A stretch of DNA of 64,000 nucleotides from Prorocentrum cordatum. Its lineage: Eukaryota; Sar; Dinophyceae; Prorocentrales; Prorocentraceae. A model generated the notes under the pieces. That model was not told the origin of the DNA and ran no database searches. It worked only from the letters and a program-made list of their open reading frames with translations. The position numbers were made by a program, and so were the translations under genes. Shown one piece after another: positions 52,030 through 63,620 of this stretch; within the stretch, counting starts at the first letter, position 1, and every line of letters starts with the position of its first letter. The stretch lies in NCBI GenBank assembly GCA_963575745.1, contig CAUYUJ010009835.1:10001-74000 (forward strand). The letters are read 5' to 3'.

Positions 52030-52640
52030 CCTTCGGCATGGGGAGGAGGAGGAGGAGGAAGGGAGGAGGAGGAGGAGGAAGAGGAGGAGGAGGAGGGGAG
52101 CCCCCTCGAGGGCGGACGGGAGAGGAGGAGGCGAAGAGGGCGCGCCATGCCTGCCCGAGGGGCCGCACAGAGGCCCCTGCCCCGACGTGCGCCCGCGCCG
52201 ATGCAGGTGTCACAGCGGGCGCCCGAGGTGCCAAGACGAGAAGGGAGGGCGAGCGGGAGGAGGAGGATGAGGAGGAGGAGGAGGAGGAGGAGGAGGAGGA
52301 AAAGAGAGGGCGAGCGGGAGGTGGAGGAGGAGGAGGAGGAAGGGGGGGAGGAGGAGGAGGAGGAGGAGGAGGAGGAGGAGGAGGAGGAGAGGAGGAGGAG
52401 GAGGGAGGAGGAGGAGGAGAGGAGGAGGAGGAGGAGGAGGAGGAGAAGGGAGGGCGAGCGGGAGGAGGAGGAGGAGGAGGAGGAGGAGGAGGAGGTTGGA
52501 GCGTCTTGGGATGATGATGATGATGATGATGAGGAGGAGGAGGAGGAGGAGGAGGAGGAGGAAGAGAGGAGGATAACGACGACGACGACGACGACGACGG
52601 CGACGGCGAGGACGCGAGGACGACGACGACGATGACTTCG
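52030..52640. repeat. GGA triplet tract, ending in GAT and GAC arrays
   Basis: Purine-rich from 52038 to 52570, with two GGGAGGGCGAGCGGGAGG copies (about 52240 and 52448). GAT triplets (52510-52531) and GAC triplets (52575-52635) follow. The strand bias is extreme. Confidence 0.9.
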
Positions 52641-53700
52641 ACGGTTACGACGACGGCGGCGACCACAAAGTGGGGAGGAGGGATGATGAATAACGAAGGG
52701 AGCAGCGAAAGGAGGGTAGTGAGGAGAAGGAGGACACGACGATGATGGCAACAGGGAAGGAAGGAGGAGGACGATGACGACGAGAACAAGGAGGAACCCC
52801 TTGGATCCACTCCAAGCCCCCAAGAATTTCCGAAACCTCCCTACTATTCCTCATCTCCCCCTTCCCAGAGCATAAGGGAGAAGGAGTAAAACGACGACGA
52901 CGGCGACGGCGACGACGAAAAGAGGAACTGGTCTGAGTACGACGAGGACGACGACAACGACGACAACGACAACAACGAGCACGACCTACACTGCGACGGC
53001 ACGACGACAGCCGAGGAACATGACTGCCACGTCGACAACGACGACCGAGGACAATGGCGACCGCGACGTTGACGGCGACGACGGCGAGCAGGTCTGGGGG
53101 TCCCCAGAGGGACCCAGCGGCCTGCCTGTCGGGACACCACTGGGCCACGTCCTGCGGGACGGCTGCTGACGTCGTCCTGATCGTTGTCGTTGTCGTCGTC
53201 GCCCCTCCTCTTTTCCAGCTCCTGCTCCTCAACTCCACTCCTCCTCCTCCCTCTTCCAACTCCACCTCCCCTCTCCTCGTTGACAAATCGCTCACCGCTG
53301 TCATGACCACCCTCGACAAGCAGATGCAGACTTGCGGTCCTCTTTGGGTAGCTCATTATCCACCGAGGCCGTTTTCATACAACAAGTTTGTTTAGGCATC
53401 CTCATCAAGACGAAACTGACATCAGTTCTCGTGCCACTCGCTGGTGTGTGTGCGAGCACGAAGGATGGGCGAATGTTGTCTTTGGGCCACAACATGGCAA
53501 GAACGGGTTTGATCATCACTAACCCTGCTGAGCGATGTCCCACAATTTCGAAACCTAGAAGGCAAATATTGGAAGCCAGCAGAACTCGCATAACTTGTCC
53601 TCGATTGAGTGCCCTTGCAAGATACAAGATCGAGAACATTGAAGCGAACACCTCGCCTGTAGACAAGATCTAATTGAGGAAAGGACAAGCGGTGCAAGAG
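52640..53700. other. Region without a recognisable gene
   Basis: GAC-rich to about 53050, then ordinary composition. Two overlapping frames at 53301-53673, on opposite strands, each about 115 codons, have protein-like composition but no recognised domain. Confidence 0.4.
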
Positions 53701-53708
53701 TAAGCAAG

Positions 53709-54428
53709 CTACTGGAAAGCGAACGGGGATGGAGTCTCAGAGACGGGCGGACGGGGGGTGAGAAGGGGAGGGACAGATACGACCGACCACCTCGACACCA
53801 CCACCATCACCGCCCGGGTTCGGAAGCTCGGAGTCCAGGGAGTCCACCCAGGTGACCAGTAACTCCCTGGATAATGCTTGTCCCACTTACTTGAATTACT
53901 CCCTCGCCGTGCTGAGCTGGTCGGAAATGTCGCCCCAGCCCCAGGCCTCGCAGCCGCCGGCCTCGACGGTCGCGCCGCTGCCGCTGGCCGCGCAGCCGTC
54001 GAAGACATGGCCGGAGACACCTCGACGACCTGAACCTCGAGCGCCTGGATCTGGTGGCTTGTCTCGAGGGCCTCCTTTTTCCTGGGCACTCTCGATGCCA
54101 GTGCCCCTTGATACTGCAGATGCTGCGACGCGTCGCCTTCATCGGCTGCTTCGGGGTGACCTCGACCTCTTCGGCCCGTTCCATCACCTCGTCACTTGGG
54201 ACAAGCCCTGGTGGGCGGGTCGCCGTGGCCCTCGGCCTTCCCGCGAAAGTACCCGCGGTTTTTGAGAGCGGCCCTCTTGAGATACTTGTTTTGCTGCCGC
54301 GTACATTTGTGATTGGCCTCCATCGTCGCGAGGGTCTCGTCCACCTGCTCCTCGTCCAGGTCCAGGTCGTCCAGCTCGGCAAGAAGAGCCTCGACGTCCT
54401 CCCCTTGGTCCTCGCCGTCGTCGGCAGA

Positions 54429-54463
<35 letters not shown>

Positions 54464-54485
54464 GGTCGTCGTCGTCATCGTCGTG

Positions 54486-54518
<33 letters not shown>

Positions 54519-55275
54519 CCGGTAGGTGTCATCATCCTCGCCCGAAGAGGGTAGCACTTCACCGTGGGACCGACCAGGAGGAGAGGAGGAGCAGGGAAAA
54601 TGCTGCGCGCCCGCGGCCAGCGCACTAGACGGAGGACCTCCGACGGCCGCCGCGAGCGAAGTCGATCGCCCAGGAAACAACCTCTCGGACCCCCCCGCAT
54701 CCACGTCGAAGAGCCCAAGTCACGTTGTCGTCGTCGAACGGACCCTTCCGTAGGGTCCATCAATTCTGCATGCCCTAGGCACTGAGGCTGGCGCCTTCTT
54801 AGAGCTGCAACCCATTCAGCTTCGTGGACATCCAGAGGTCGTTTCTTTGTGCTTCCATGAGCTGCGCATCCCTCCTGATGACGAACTGGGTGAGGGATTC
54901 TTTCGGCTCGCGGGCGGCCTCGAAGAAGGCCCAGCCGCACCTGCGCAGATCATCACACTCGCGCTCACCAGTGATCGTGTCCATGAGGCCGAGGACGATG
55001 TCTAATCAATCATATCTCGAGGCGACTGATACTCGGGAATCTCAAACCCTCAAAAAAACTGGAAGCCCCAGCCGAAGAGCTTCAGGAATTTCTGCGCCGT
55101 CGCCAGGTGGGCACGTCAGTGTTCGGGTTTCACCTGCGAAGCGCCCTCTTCCACTGCCTGTAACAGTTCCAGCTGGGCCTGGACGGCGGGTCGCTGAACT
55201 GGCCCTTGCCGCCCCAACCGCCGCCGCCTCCTGCTGAGCAGCCGCTCTGCCATCCCGCAAAGCCTCCTCAGCCAT
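53709..55275 (-). pseudogene. Ty1/copia-type gag remnant with poly-Asp insertion
   Basis: In the sense direction: a segment PKESLTQFVIRRDAQLMEAQ (about 54905-54845), which matches the gag core of dinoflagellate copia elements. An acidic region with a GTC-derived poly-Asp run (54520-54430) comes next. It is followed by DLDLDEEQVDETLATMEANH and KYLKRAALKNRGYF (about 54370-54250), the conserved end of gag. A zinc-knuckle-like CSIKGHWHREC (about 54122-54090), in another frame, has Cys-X4-His-X4-Cys, but the first Cys of the CCHC set is Arg. Frames change several times. No protease, integrase or RT follows. Gag would coat the element RNA; this copy is dead. Confidence 0.65.
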
Positions 55276-55279
55276 AGCC

Positions 55280-56310
55280 GCCGCTCTGCCAGTGGTCAGT
55301 CCAGGAGTCGCGGCTGGTCCGGCTGGCTCCGCTCGATGGCTCTGGCCGGTCGTCCCAGGAGCATGCTTCCAGGGATCGGAACGCCTCTAGCCATCGTCGC
55401 ACTTGTCGTCGCCCTTGCCCTCGTTGGTTCCGTCAGGCGCCTTGGGCGTACAATCTCCCAGGACGGGTTCGGTCAACGTGGAGCTCCTCGATTGCACCAG
55501 CGTGTCCCTCACGATGTCTGCAATCAGTCCCCTGGTGACCGCGGCCCCGTCCGAGCCGGGTGGCGGTTCGGCGCCCTGGGCGCCCTGGGCCTTCTGGGCG
55601 CCTTGCTGTATGACTGCCATGGCGGCTCTCCTCCCATCTTCTGCGCCGTCTGTCGGCATGCCACGTGCCATGGATACCCAAACAACCCAAGCTGGCTGGG
55701 CGAGGCATCCGCAGGAGGCACGCGAGCACTGGCCGAGCAGACCGGCTGGCAGCCCGCTGCTCCAGCGCCCGTGGCCCTCCGACGACACCCTGCTCTGCTA
55801 CCAACTTTGCGAGCACGGTGGATGGGCGAGTGCTTTGCCTCGAGCCACAATAGGACCAAACGGTGTCACACCTGCCAAACCTGAGCAGCAACATCTGAAA
55901 GCCAGCAACAGGTGGGTGATCCCTGGTAACAAGTTGTTGGTGCGATCGACAGTGCTGCGGCTGAGACAGCTCGGCTGCCCGTCAACATTCGTTAACGGGT
56001 CCTCCTCCATGAGAGGACAGCGCAGCTTGTCAGACTTCGATCGGTTGCTACGACCGACGTTGAGTGCGCCGACTGCTGATGCGGCGATTGGCCCTGGTTA
56101 AAAAAAAACGTCATCCTCCATCGTTCGTCCTTCTTCTGCTGCCGCATTCTCCCTCCTCTCTGCCTCCCTCTGCCTGGATGACGCTGACAGCAGGTGCTCC
56201 AGCTGCGGGGGTCGGCCTCGACAGGCAAGACCACCGCCTGCCTTCAGAGCAAGCGCATCCAGCCTGTTCGTTCGTTGTGACCATGTCATCGTGTGAAACC
56301 CCTCCTTAGC
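55280..56310. other. Upstream of the gag remnant, no firm gene
   Basis: A minus-strand frame at 55788-55387 (Ala/Gln/Gly-rich, with AAMAVIQQGAQKAQGAQGAE) could be the N-terminal part of the same gag. The remaining sequence is unassigned. No LTR or primer-binding site was identified. Confidence 0.4.
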
Positions 56311-56699
56311 ACGTCTACAGATTGCGGGGGGCTACGTGGACCACGCTCATGGCATGCAGTATCATTCCTAGCCCAAACTCTGGCACGCGGATGTGATGCC
56401 GCAAAGCAGCGTGCCATGCGAATGCACCGACCCGTGTCATCATCATGAGCCCAGGATGAGTGTTGTATACGCCGTCCTGGCTTGGCCAGGGAGGCATACA
56501 CACCGACCATGGGCATAGCATGGGCCCCACCAGGGCAGGTGCATGTGCACACCTTTCTTCGCCCGAGAGAAGGGAAGACGAAGCCCAGAGGGCCTCTGGG
56601 GGCCAGGTGGGGACCCCGAAAGGGCTAAAGTGGCCGCCGAAGACCTCACCTCGCGATGGTCTCACGACGCGAGGCGCTCTGGGGAAGGAAGCGGGAGCG

Positions 56700-57000
56700 G
56701 GAGGGGGGGGGGGCAGGAGAAGCGGCCTCCTGGGGGAAGGAGGTGGAGAGGACGAGGGAGAGGGTGGGGGAGAAAAGGTGAGGGGGGGAGAGGGAGGGCG
56801 AGGGGGAGCAGGGGGGAGAAGGGGCGGGGGGGAAAGAGGAGGGTCGCGGAGCGGGACGGCGCGCGGCAGGTCCTCCAGCCTCCTCAGCGACTCCTCCGCC
56901 TCCCTCAGCCTCCCGAGCCCCTTCTCGGCCTGGGGCCGCGCGCGCCCGCGCCCCCCCCGGCAGCGGCGCGCGCGCGCGCCCGCACGCGCTCGGGCGGCCA
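56700..57000. repeat. Purine-rich GGGGGAGA tract and GCGC-rich end
   Basis: G/A-rich from 56690 to 56840 and CGCGCG-rich at 56935-56985. A minus-strand stretch at 56935-56860 reads EKGLGRLREAEESLRRLEDL, a plausible amphipathic helix, but no gene can be built around it. Confidence 0.6.
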
Positions 57001-57014
57001 GAGGCCTCCCAAAG

Positions 57015-57228
57015 TTGGAGGCTCTGGACATGGGCGCCAACACTAACACAGGGGGGTTGCCTCCACTGGGGAAGGATGATCCTAGATTTCGGTGTCGGTG
57101 GTAATTTCGTCGGCCGCCTAGGAGGCCAGGACATGACCATCATCGCCGAGCTCGGGAAACTCTTCCCTCGGTAGAGGGACACCGCCGACATTGGTGTTGG
57201 TGTCAGCCTCTAAGCCTCCGACGAAGTG
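57015..57228. repeat. Diverged inverted duplication
   Basis: 57015-57085 on the plus strand and 57228-57150 on the minus strand are similar. Both read GGAGGCT..., then CCAACAC(T/C)AA(C/T), then a Gly-Gly-encoding stretch. The translations run parallel: GANTNTGGLPPLGKDDP (plus) and ADTNTNVGGVPLPREEFP (minus). Confidence 0.55.
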
Positions 57229-57814
57229 CGAGGAGATGGGGTCGGAAGATCGCGCTGCATCGATGCATCGCCAATGCGGCGCGATCCTCCGACCGCATCC
57301 ACGCAGACCCCCTTTGGGAGACCTGGAGTGGTGGCGGCCCGCAGGGACGAGTGCGGGCCCCGCGCCTGTGCTCGCCTCCAGGGCCAGACCTCTGGCTGTC
57401 GGCATCCGAAGGCCGCTCTCGGGCCCTGCGGCTGTCAACGTCGGGCCCGGGAAGAGAAAGTGCCCTCAGGAAAGGGGTCGAGACATCTGTGGCCTCCAGA
57501 TCGAATAAAACGATCCATCGGCACTGGGGGGTGGAGGCGGTCTAGCTGGGCGAGTGCGGACCCCACTTCTCCGCCCCCCTCCAGAACTGAGCAGGCTCTG
57601 GGTATTGTTGGCGCGCCTCTTTGTGAGGATGATATCCTCCTCCCCTTCCCTCTCCCCCCCTCCTTCTCCCAGGTGATTATCCCCCCCCCTCCTCCCTCAC
57701 CCCTATGGCTTATCCTGCTTCCACACCCTCTACTACCTCCTTTATCCCATCTCATCCTTATCCATATTCCTTCGCTCTTCCGGATCCCCCTGCCCCCTCC
57801 TCACCTCATTAATC

Positions 57815-58170
57815 GTCCTCAGCAGCATCACCATCAGCACAATGTACCTGTTCAGACGCAACATCAGCAACCTCATCAGCATTATCACCATCACCTTCGC
57901 CAACTTCACCAACAACAGCACCAGAAGGATCACCACCAACATCACCACCATCATCATAATCAATCATCATCAACATCATCAGCATCATCAACAGCAAAAT
58001 CATCACCCCGTCCTCATCATCCTCGCCGTAATCATCAGCAGCACCATCACCGTCACCAGCATCATCACCATCAACATCAGCACCATCGTCGCCATCAGCA
58101 ACAACATCATCAGCATCATCATCAGCATCATCACCATCATCACCATCATCAGCATCGCCCTCATATCTGT
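57815..58170. repeat. CATCAC/CAG triplet array
   Basis: CAT, CAC, CAG and CAA triplets similar to those at 3.9-5.0 kb. All frames open. A short CTC run follows at 58183-58206. Confidence 0.9.
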
Positions 58171-58259
58171 TGCCCCTTCTGCTCCTCCTCCTCCTCCTCC
58201 TCCTCCTTCCTTCCTTTTCCTTATACATTACTTCTCAGTGGCGCACCCCGACGCCGGTC

Positions 58260-59200
58260 GAAAGGGCGGGCCCGGCGTTTCGCCTGAGACTTTCTCACAA
58301 ACTTATGATCATGAAACTTACAACTTGACAGCAGCTTCACAGATGGAGAGCGGGTCGCTTCCAAAACGTGGCTCCACCCTCAGCGCCCCGCACATTCGCT
58401 TTGAGACATTCGCAACAAATCCACGGATTGAGAGCGGGTGCTTTTCACAATTTGGTTTGCGCTTTGGCGCTGCGCACAATCGTTTGGAACATTTGCACGG
58501 GGTTCACAGATTGAGGGCGGCTCGTTCTCAAAATCTGTTTCTCGCCTTAGCGCTGCGCACAGTCGTCTTTGCAAATTGACAAAAGCTTCGCGGATGGAGG
58601 GCGACTCGTTTTCAAAATGTGGTTCTCGACTGAGCGGTCCGCATATTCCTTAAAGAGAGAACAGGTGTAAGCCTTTCACGGATTGAAGGCGGCTCGTTTT
58701 CAAACTGTGGTTGTGGCCTTGCCGCCGCGTGCATTCAGGTTCAAACTTAGCCCAAGTTGCATTGATGCTCTTGGCTAATGTACCAACAACGGTGTTTTTG
58801 ACCGGTTCAAAACTGTCGGGGCGCAACAGTTACGCTGATTCACGGCGTTGCAGTCCCCAAAACGGCGTCCCGGCACGATTCGGAATCGCCAAGACGCAGA
58901 GCCGATCTAAGCCACAAAATCGTCGCTGAAAAACGTGAGGCCCTCCGTCGGCCAACACACGCACACACAAACATCCAAGGATCCCCCCCCCCAGGGTGCA
59001 CCATAACATCCACCAAACCCGACAAGCGCGAGGGTACTCCCGAACCGACCTCGATCTATAGCTCGGTCCGACTGTACCAGTCAGGTCAACAGTGCCAAGC
59101 CCTCAATGGAAATGACCGTTTGTAGGGACCTACGAAGAGGGAGCTTGGAGGGATGGTGTATCCCCACATCGTTGATGGATCTTGGGTGTACACTGGTCCT
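58260..59200 (+). repeat. Dispersed composite repeat G, copy 2 (five tandem units)
   Basis: Units of about 80 bp at roughly 58338, 58418, 58510, 58586 and 58675, each ACGGAT(G/T)GAGGGCGGCTCGTT, TTCAAAATGTGGTTCTCGCC and TTAGCGCTGCGCACATTCGT with changes. The CACGCTGATTCACGGCGTTG segment (58832 on) and GGGACCTACGAAGAGGGAGC...CGTTGATGGATCTTGGGTGT segment (59126-59192) follow, exactly as in copy 1 at 44.5 kb. Confidence 0.8.
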
Positions 59201-59399
59201 CCTCCTCCTGCTCCTCCTCTTCTTCCTCCTCTGCCTATTCAACCACCTCCTTCTCCTTTTTCCTCCTCCTCCTCCTCCTCCTTGTTCCTCCTCTTCCGTA
59301 GGGCGACTCAGCGCGTCCCCAGGTCCGCGCGTGGAAGCCGCGCGCGCGTAATAGCGCACCGCGGGCGGTCGGCGCGCGAGTCCCCCGGATCTTTGGAAG

Positions 59400-59740
59400 G
59401 CCCAGATTCCGTTTCAGAGGGGTGAAAAGGGAGACCGCCACGTCATTCCTACATCCCGAGGCTGGTCAAAGAGGAGGCGAAAGGGAAAGGTGAGCGGCGG
59501 GGCCGCTCCGATGATCATGACGCGTATACCGGCGGCGCATCTTTTCGGTAACGCTGTACTCGGGATACTCGTCGGCATCCTAGAATCGAACTGCGGGTGT
59601 TACGGCGCACCAGTAATATAACACTGTAGCGCTACAGGAATCAGGCGTCGTAGCCTGTCGGCATCCCCTGCGCTCCACGGAGTGCCGCGCGCTGGAGCAG
59701 GCAAGTAGTGTCATCCAGCCAGCGGACAGTGGCGGACGTC
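59400..59740. other. No gene seen
   Basis: Mixed sequence between repeat G and the heptad-repeat region. No recognisable feature. Confidence 0.4.
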
Positions 59741-61582
59741 TCATCGAGTCATGGTACGTTTTGCCGAGCCTGCCTCGTGCTGCATCGCCGATGGCAATCG
59801 GTTTCTTGACGCACCTGGGCTTCGAGCTGCGGCTCGGTTGGGCTGCCTCGAGTAGGAGCGGACATCCAGGTTGTCATGCATCTTCTCGATGGCCCCCAAA
59901 GCTGTGCCCGCGGCCCTCGTAGCCCACTTGTTGCCCACACGGTTCAGCAGGTGGCACTCGTAGTTGATCTCGTGGCCCTCCAAGCTTGCTTGTGGCCCAT
60001 GCACTTCAGCTCGTCGTCCAGGTACCTATGTGGAAAGAATTCGTAATTCTCCTTGTGGCCCGCGCAGCTCAGGTTGCGGCCCTCGCAGGTCCAGCAGGTG
60101 CCCCCCCGTAGCTGGGTTGGTGGCTCTTGGAATTATGTTCGTGGTCCTTGCAGTTCCGCTCGTCGTCCGAGTAGCTACGCGAGAACCTCTCGTAGCTTCG
60201 CCTGTGGCCCGCGCATCTATGTCTGGGGTCCCCGTCGCTCAGCAGGTGGCCATCGTAGCTAAGCCGGTGGCTCTCGAAGTTCTGCACGTGGCCCTTGCAG
60301 TTCAGCTCAGCTCGTCGTCCAAGTAGCTCTGCGGGAGGCTCTCGCACTTCTGCTCGTGGCCTCTGGTTTTGGCCATCGTAGCTGCGCAGGTGGCCCTCGC
60401 AGCTGAGCTGGTGGCTCTCGAAGTTCTGCTCGCGGCCCTTGCAGTTCGGCTCGTCGTCCAGGCTATGCGGGGGCTCTTGTAGTTTCGTGGGTCAGGCTGT
60501 GGCCTTCGTGGCTCAGCAGGTGATCCTCGTTGCTGAGCTGGTGGCTCCCGAAGGTCTGCTCGCGGCCCTTGCAGGTCAGCTCGTCGTACAGGTAGCTCTG
60601 CAGGAGGCTCTCGTAGGTTTGCTTGTGGCCCGCGCACCTGCGACTATGGCTTCGCAGCTCGGCAGGTGGACCTCGTAGCTCGGGAGGTGATCCTCAAAGC
60701 TGCTCTGCCTGCGGCCCCAATGGCTCAGCGCGTGGCCCTCGCAGTCCAGCCTGTGGCCCGAGCAGCTCTGCAGCTGCAGGTGGCCCTCGCAGCTCACTTG
60801 GTGGCCTGTACTTTTGCGTCGCCATCTTTCTTATAGCCTTGCTCATCGTGGTCCTCCTCCGTCTGCCTTCTTGTTTTTTTTTTCTCCTCGTCTGCCACCT
60901 CGTGCTCCTCGTGGTCCAAATCGGAATTGCCGACTGCCAGATGGTGTCGTTCTGCTCTCAAGTTGCCTGGCGGCGGCCCTCGAAGTTGGTGGCTCTTGTA
61001 GCTCTGCTGGTGGCCCTAGAACTCTGCTCGTGGTCCTCGCAGCTTTCCGTTTTGCCGTTGCAGCTCTGCTGGTGGCCCTCGAAGCCCAACCCGTGGCTCT
61101 AGAAGCACTAGTTCTTGCTGTCGTAGCTCAACTGGCGGCCTTCGGAGCTGAACAGGTTGGCTTCCGTAGAGCATCTGCAGTGGCGAATCAACCTCGTAGT
61201 AGTATGCGCCCAAGTTGTGGCAGCTTTCCTGGCCAGACTGGTCGCAGTGGTCGTGGTCGCGGTTGTTGCAAGCGCGGCACGAAAAATCGCGCAGGTCTCG
61301 GGCGGAGGTACCTTTACTGGCGCAGGAGGCTTTGAAGCTGTAGTCGGGGCCCCCTATTTTCTGCCAGTGCTTAGGGTTTCGCCTCACTGCCCACCGCCGT
61401 CGTAGGATCGATCGTCTTTTGTAGCGCACTTGGTGTCGTACTTGTTGTAGGCGGCAATCGTGCATATCATGATGTCTTTCAAAGGTTTGATGAGAGCCCG
61501 TGTCTTGCACAGCACCCCATCCGCTTGAGAGCTGCCGCTGCTCTCAGTCCCGGCGAAGCGTTCGCTGGTAGGCATCCACATA
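59741..61582 (-). pseudogene. 21-bp repeat encoding Cys/His heptads, frame-broken
   Basis: Sense strand minus. From about 61150 to 59960 a 21-bp unit encodes heptads of the form [S/N]-[C/Y/F]-E-G-H-x-x, for example NCKGHVQ, NFESHRL, SYDGHLL, SCSGHRL, NCKDHEH. A longer period, SYxxxLQSYLDDELNCKG.., recurs about three times. The repeat is interrupted by frame changes: a 5-bp duplication (AGCTCAGCTC for AGTTCAGCTC, near 60305) shifts the frame at DDELN, and TAG closes another frame near 60468. Non-repetitive frames lie at both ends: 61581-61384 (with GVLCKTRALIKPLKDIMICT) and 60004-59741 (with GNKWATRAAGTALGAIEKMH). This suggests a former protein with repeated Cys/His heptads; no family recognised. 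Confidence 0.5.
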
Positions 61583-61624
61583 TCGTGGGATGAACTTGTA
61601 GCACTGGTGGTTCGCGAAGCTAGG

Positions 61625-61700
61625 CCTGCAGATCTTGAGGTTCAGCCTGTAGATCTTGAGGTTCAGCCTGCGGATCTTGGGGTTCAGCCTGTAGGTCCCA
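61625..61700 (-). repeat. Second 21-bp repeat, four copies
   Basis: GGTTCAGCCTGTAGATCTTG repeated with a 21-bp period. The minus strand reads a heptad with Leu-Asn-x-Lys-Ile. Same period as the neighbouring heptad array but a different sequence. Confidence 0.85.
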
Positions 61701-61812
61701 GTCTTGTGCACGGCGTACGGGCGCAGCCCCCCGTTGCGGCGGCGCGCTGAAGCTGCCCCCCCCCCCCAAGGGTCCCAGCGCGCGGCGTTGGGGCCCGGGG
61801 CCAGGAAAGCCT

Positions 61813-61945
61813 CCTCCTCCACTCCTCCTCCTCCTCCTCCTCTTTCTCCTCCTCCTCCTCCTCCTCCTCCTCCTCTTCCTCCTCCTCCTCCTCCTCCTCC
61901 TCCTCCTCCTCCTCCTCCTCCTCCTCCTCCTCCTCCTCCTCCTCC
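61813..61945. repeat. CTC triplet array
   Basis: About 40 CTC triplets with few interruptions. Confidence 0.95.
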
Positions 61946-62129
61946 CCCTCTCTGACGATCGACCGCCGAACATCCGCAGATGTGACGTTAGATGTGACGT
62001 TTGACCATACTTTCGACATGGCGACGAAAAGCCTCCCAGAGGCCCCAGAAGGGAAAACAAAACGTCATGAACCTCAAACCACGATCCTACTCCATCCATC
62101 CTCCTCCATCTACCCCTGACGTCGTGATT

Positions 62130-63330
62130 TTGTCACAATGTGGACCCCGAGAGAAAAGCACCATTTTCCCCCATGGCGAAACACCACCTCCCCAACCCCC
62201 CGACGGGCAGCCAACCCAGACCCATGAGCCCCCCACACCTCACATCATCCCTTTCAAAACAGAATACAAAATACACTGTGCTTCCGAATCTGGAGTATGC
62301 GCGGGCGCCGCGCGACCACTTGTTTTTTGGCATGGGCGGTGGGGGTGCCGGCATATTACCTGTTTTGTGCCATGCCAGCACCACCCCACTATCCCTTACA
62401 AAAAACCATGCGCAGCACACGTTGCAGCAACATTTAGGGTCATGTTCGGGGCGCCCGCGAGCACTCTGCAGTGTTTTTGATAGGGGCGGCGGGGGTGCCG
62501 GCAGATGGTCTGCTGCGCGCAGGGCCACCATCCTTGTCGGCAAACAACGCAAACTGCCGCTCGATGCGCGGGCACCGGGCACCCCGCGATCACGTTGCAG
62601 TGGGTTTTGACAGGGACGGCGGGGTGATGGAACGTTGCCTGCTGTGCGCAGGCCAGCCAGGCATCATGATGGCCACTCCGCCGCGATTGCTCCTTGGTGT
62701 GTGACAAGTATGGCGGAGTCCGATGTGCGTGGGCGCACCCGGCACACTCTGCGCGTGCCCCGAGCGTGGCGCACCTGACGCGTCTGGAGCATGAGGCACA
62801 CATGGCGCACGTGGAGCACGTGGCACATCTGGCGCACCAGGCGTGCCTGGCACGCTTGGGCCTCAGGGGCGCCTGGCGCGCCTGGTGCGCGTGGCGCACC
62901 GCGCCCCAGCGTCGCGCACCTTGAGTCTGGATTGGTTCCCAGTAGCTGCCCATCCGAAGACGATCGCTGAATATGCTGAGACTCGGGTACTACTCATGTG
63001 TTGGGAGGGCGGGTGAGAGTGAGCCAATCAGTTTGCGTCTGGGAGAGGTGTCTTGACCCCTCTCCTGCGTCTGGACAGGGCGGGTGCTATGTGTCAGAGG
63101 GTTCCTTTGGGCCCAACATGGCTTCAAAAATGGGCGCAAGATGGGCCGAAGTGGACTACCGTGGCTCCCTACACGTCTCTGGGAGCATGTACGATGCCTC
63201 CAAGACTACTCCAAAGAGCTGCGAAGCCTCCCAAGGATGCCCCCAAAATATGCACCCGATCAATACGCTCAAATCCTGCATAACCTTAGGTTCTCATTCC
63301 ACAATTTGAAGTTCCTCGCATTTTCGCTTA
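62130..63330 (+). repeat. Composite dispersed repeat B, copy 2
   Basis: Partner of 2695-3460. The middle holds three degenerate tandem units of about 130-150 bp starting TTTTTGG.A..GGCGG.GGGGG (62323, 62473, 62603). A GGCGCAC(C/G)TGG 9-bp-type repeat follows at 62765-62900, and then the conserved CCCATCCGAAGACGA (62950 on) and GTCTTGACCCCTCTCC segments. Confidence 0.75.
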
Positions 63331-63339
63331 TGATAGGCT

Positions 63340-63620
63340 TCTGTGGCCTCAGGATGACCCCAAGATCGCCCGAAAGAGCCCCAAGAGAGAGGCCCAGCAG
63401 AGCCCCCACGAGGACCCCGAGGGCCTCCAAAACGCAAAGAGCTTCCCAAGAGGATCCCTAGAGGCGAGTTGCTGGCTCCGACGAGGCGCAGCTACTCGAC
63501 TCCGTCGACTCTGCCCAAGATGGCCTCAAGGGGACCCCCAGTGCCCCCAAGAGGGCACCAAGAGAACCTCGCGAGAGACCAGCTTGCCTCCCAGAACGCT
63601 CGAAGAGAGCGTCAAGATGG
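63340..63620. repeat. CCAAGA-type degenerate tandem tract 4
   Basis: Sparser than the others. It begins after GGCTTCTGTGGCCTCAGGAT and follows composite repeat B, as tract 1 does at 3.4 kb. The last 380 bp of the window hold no recognisable gene. Confidence 0.65.

Noticed and set aside
52030-52640. Glu/Arg-rich or Ser-rich proteins
   Set aside because: Products of GGA/CTC triplets in all frames.
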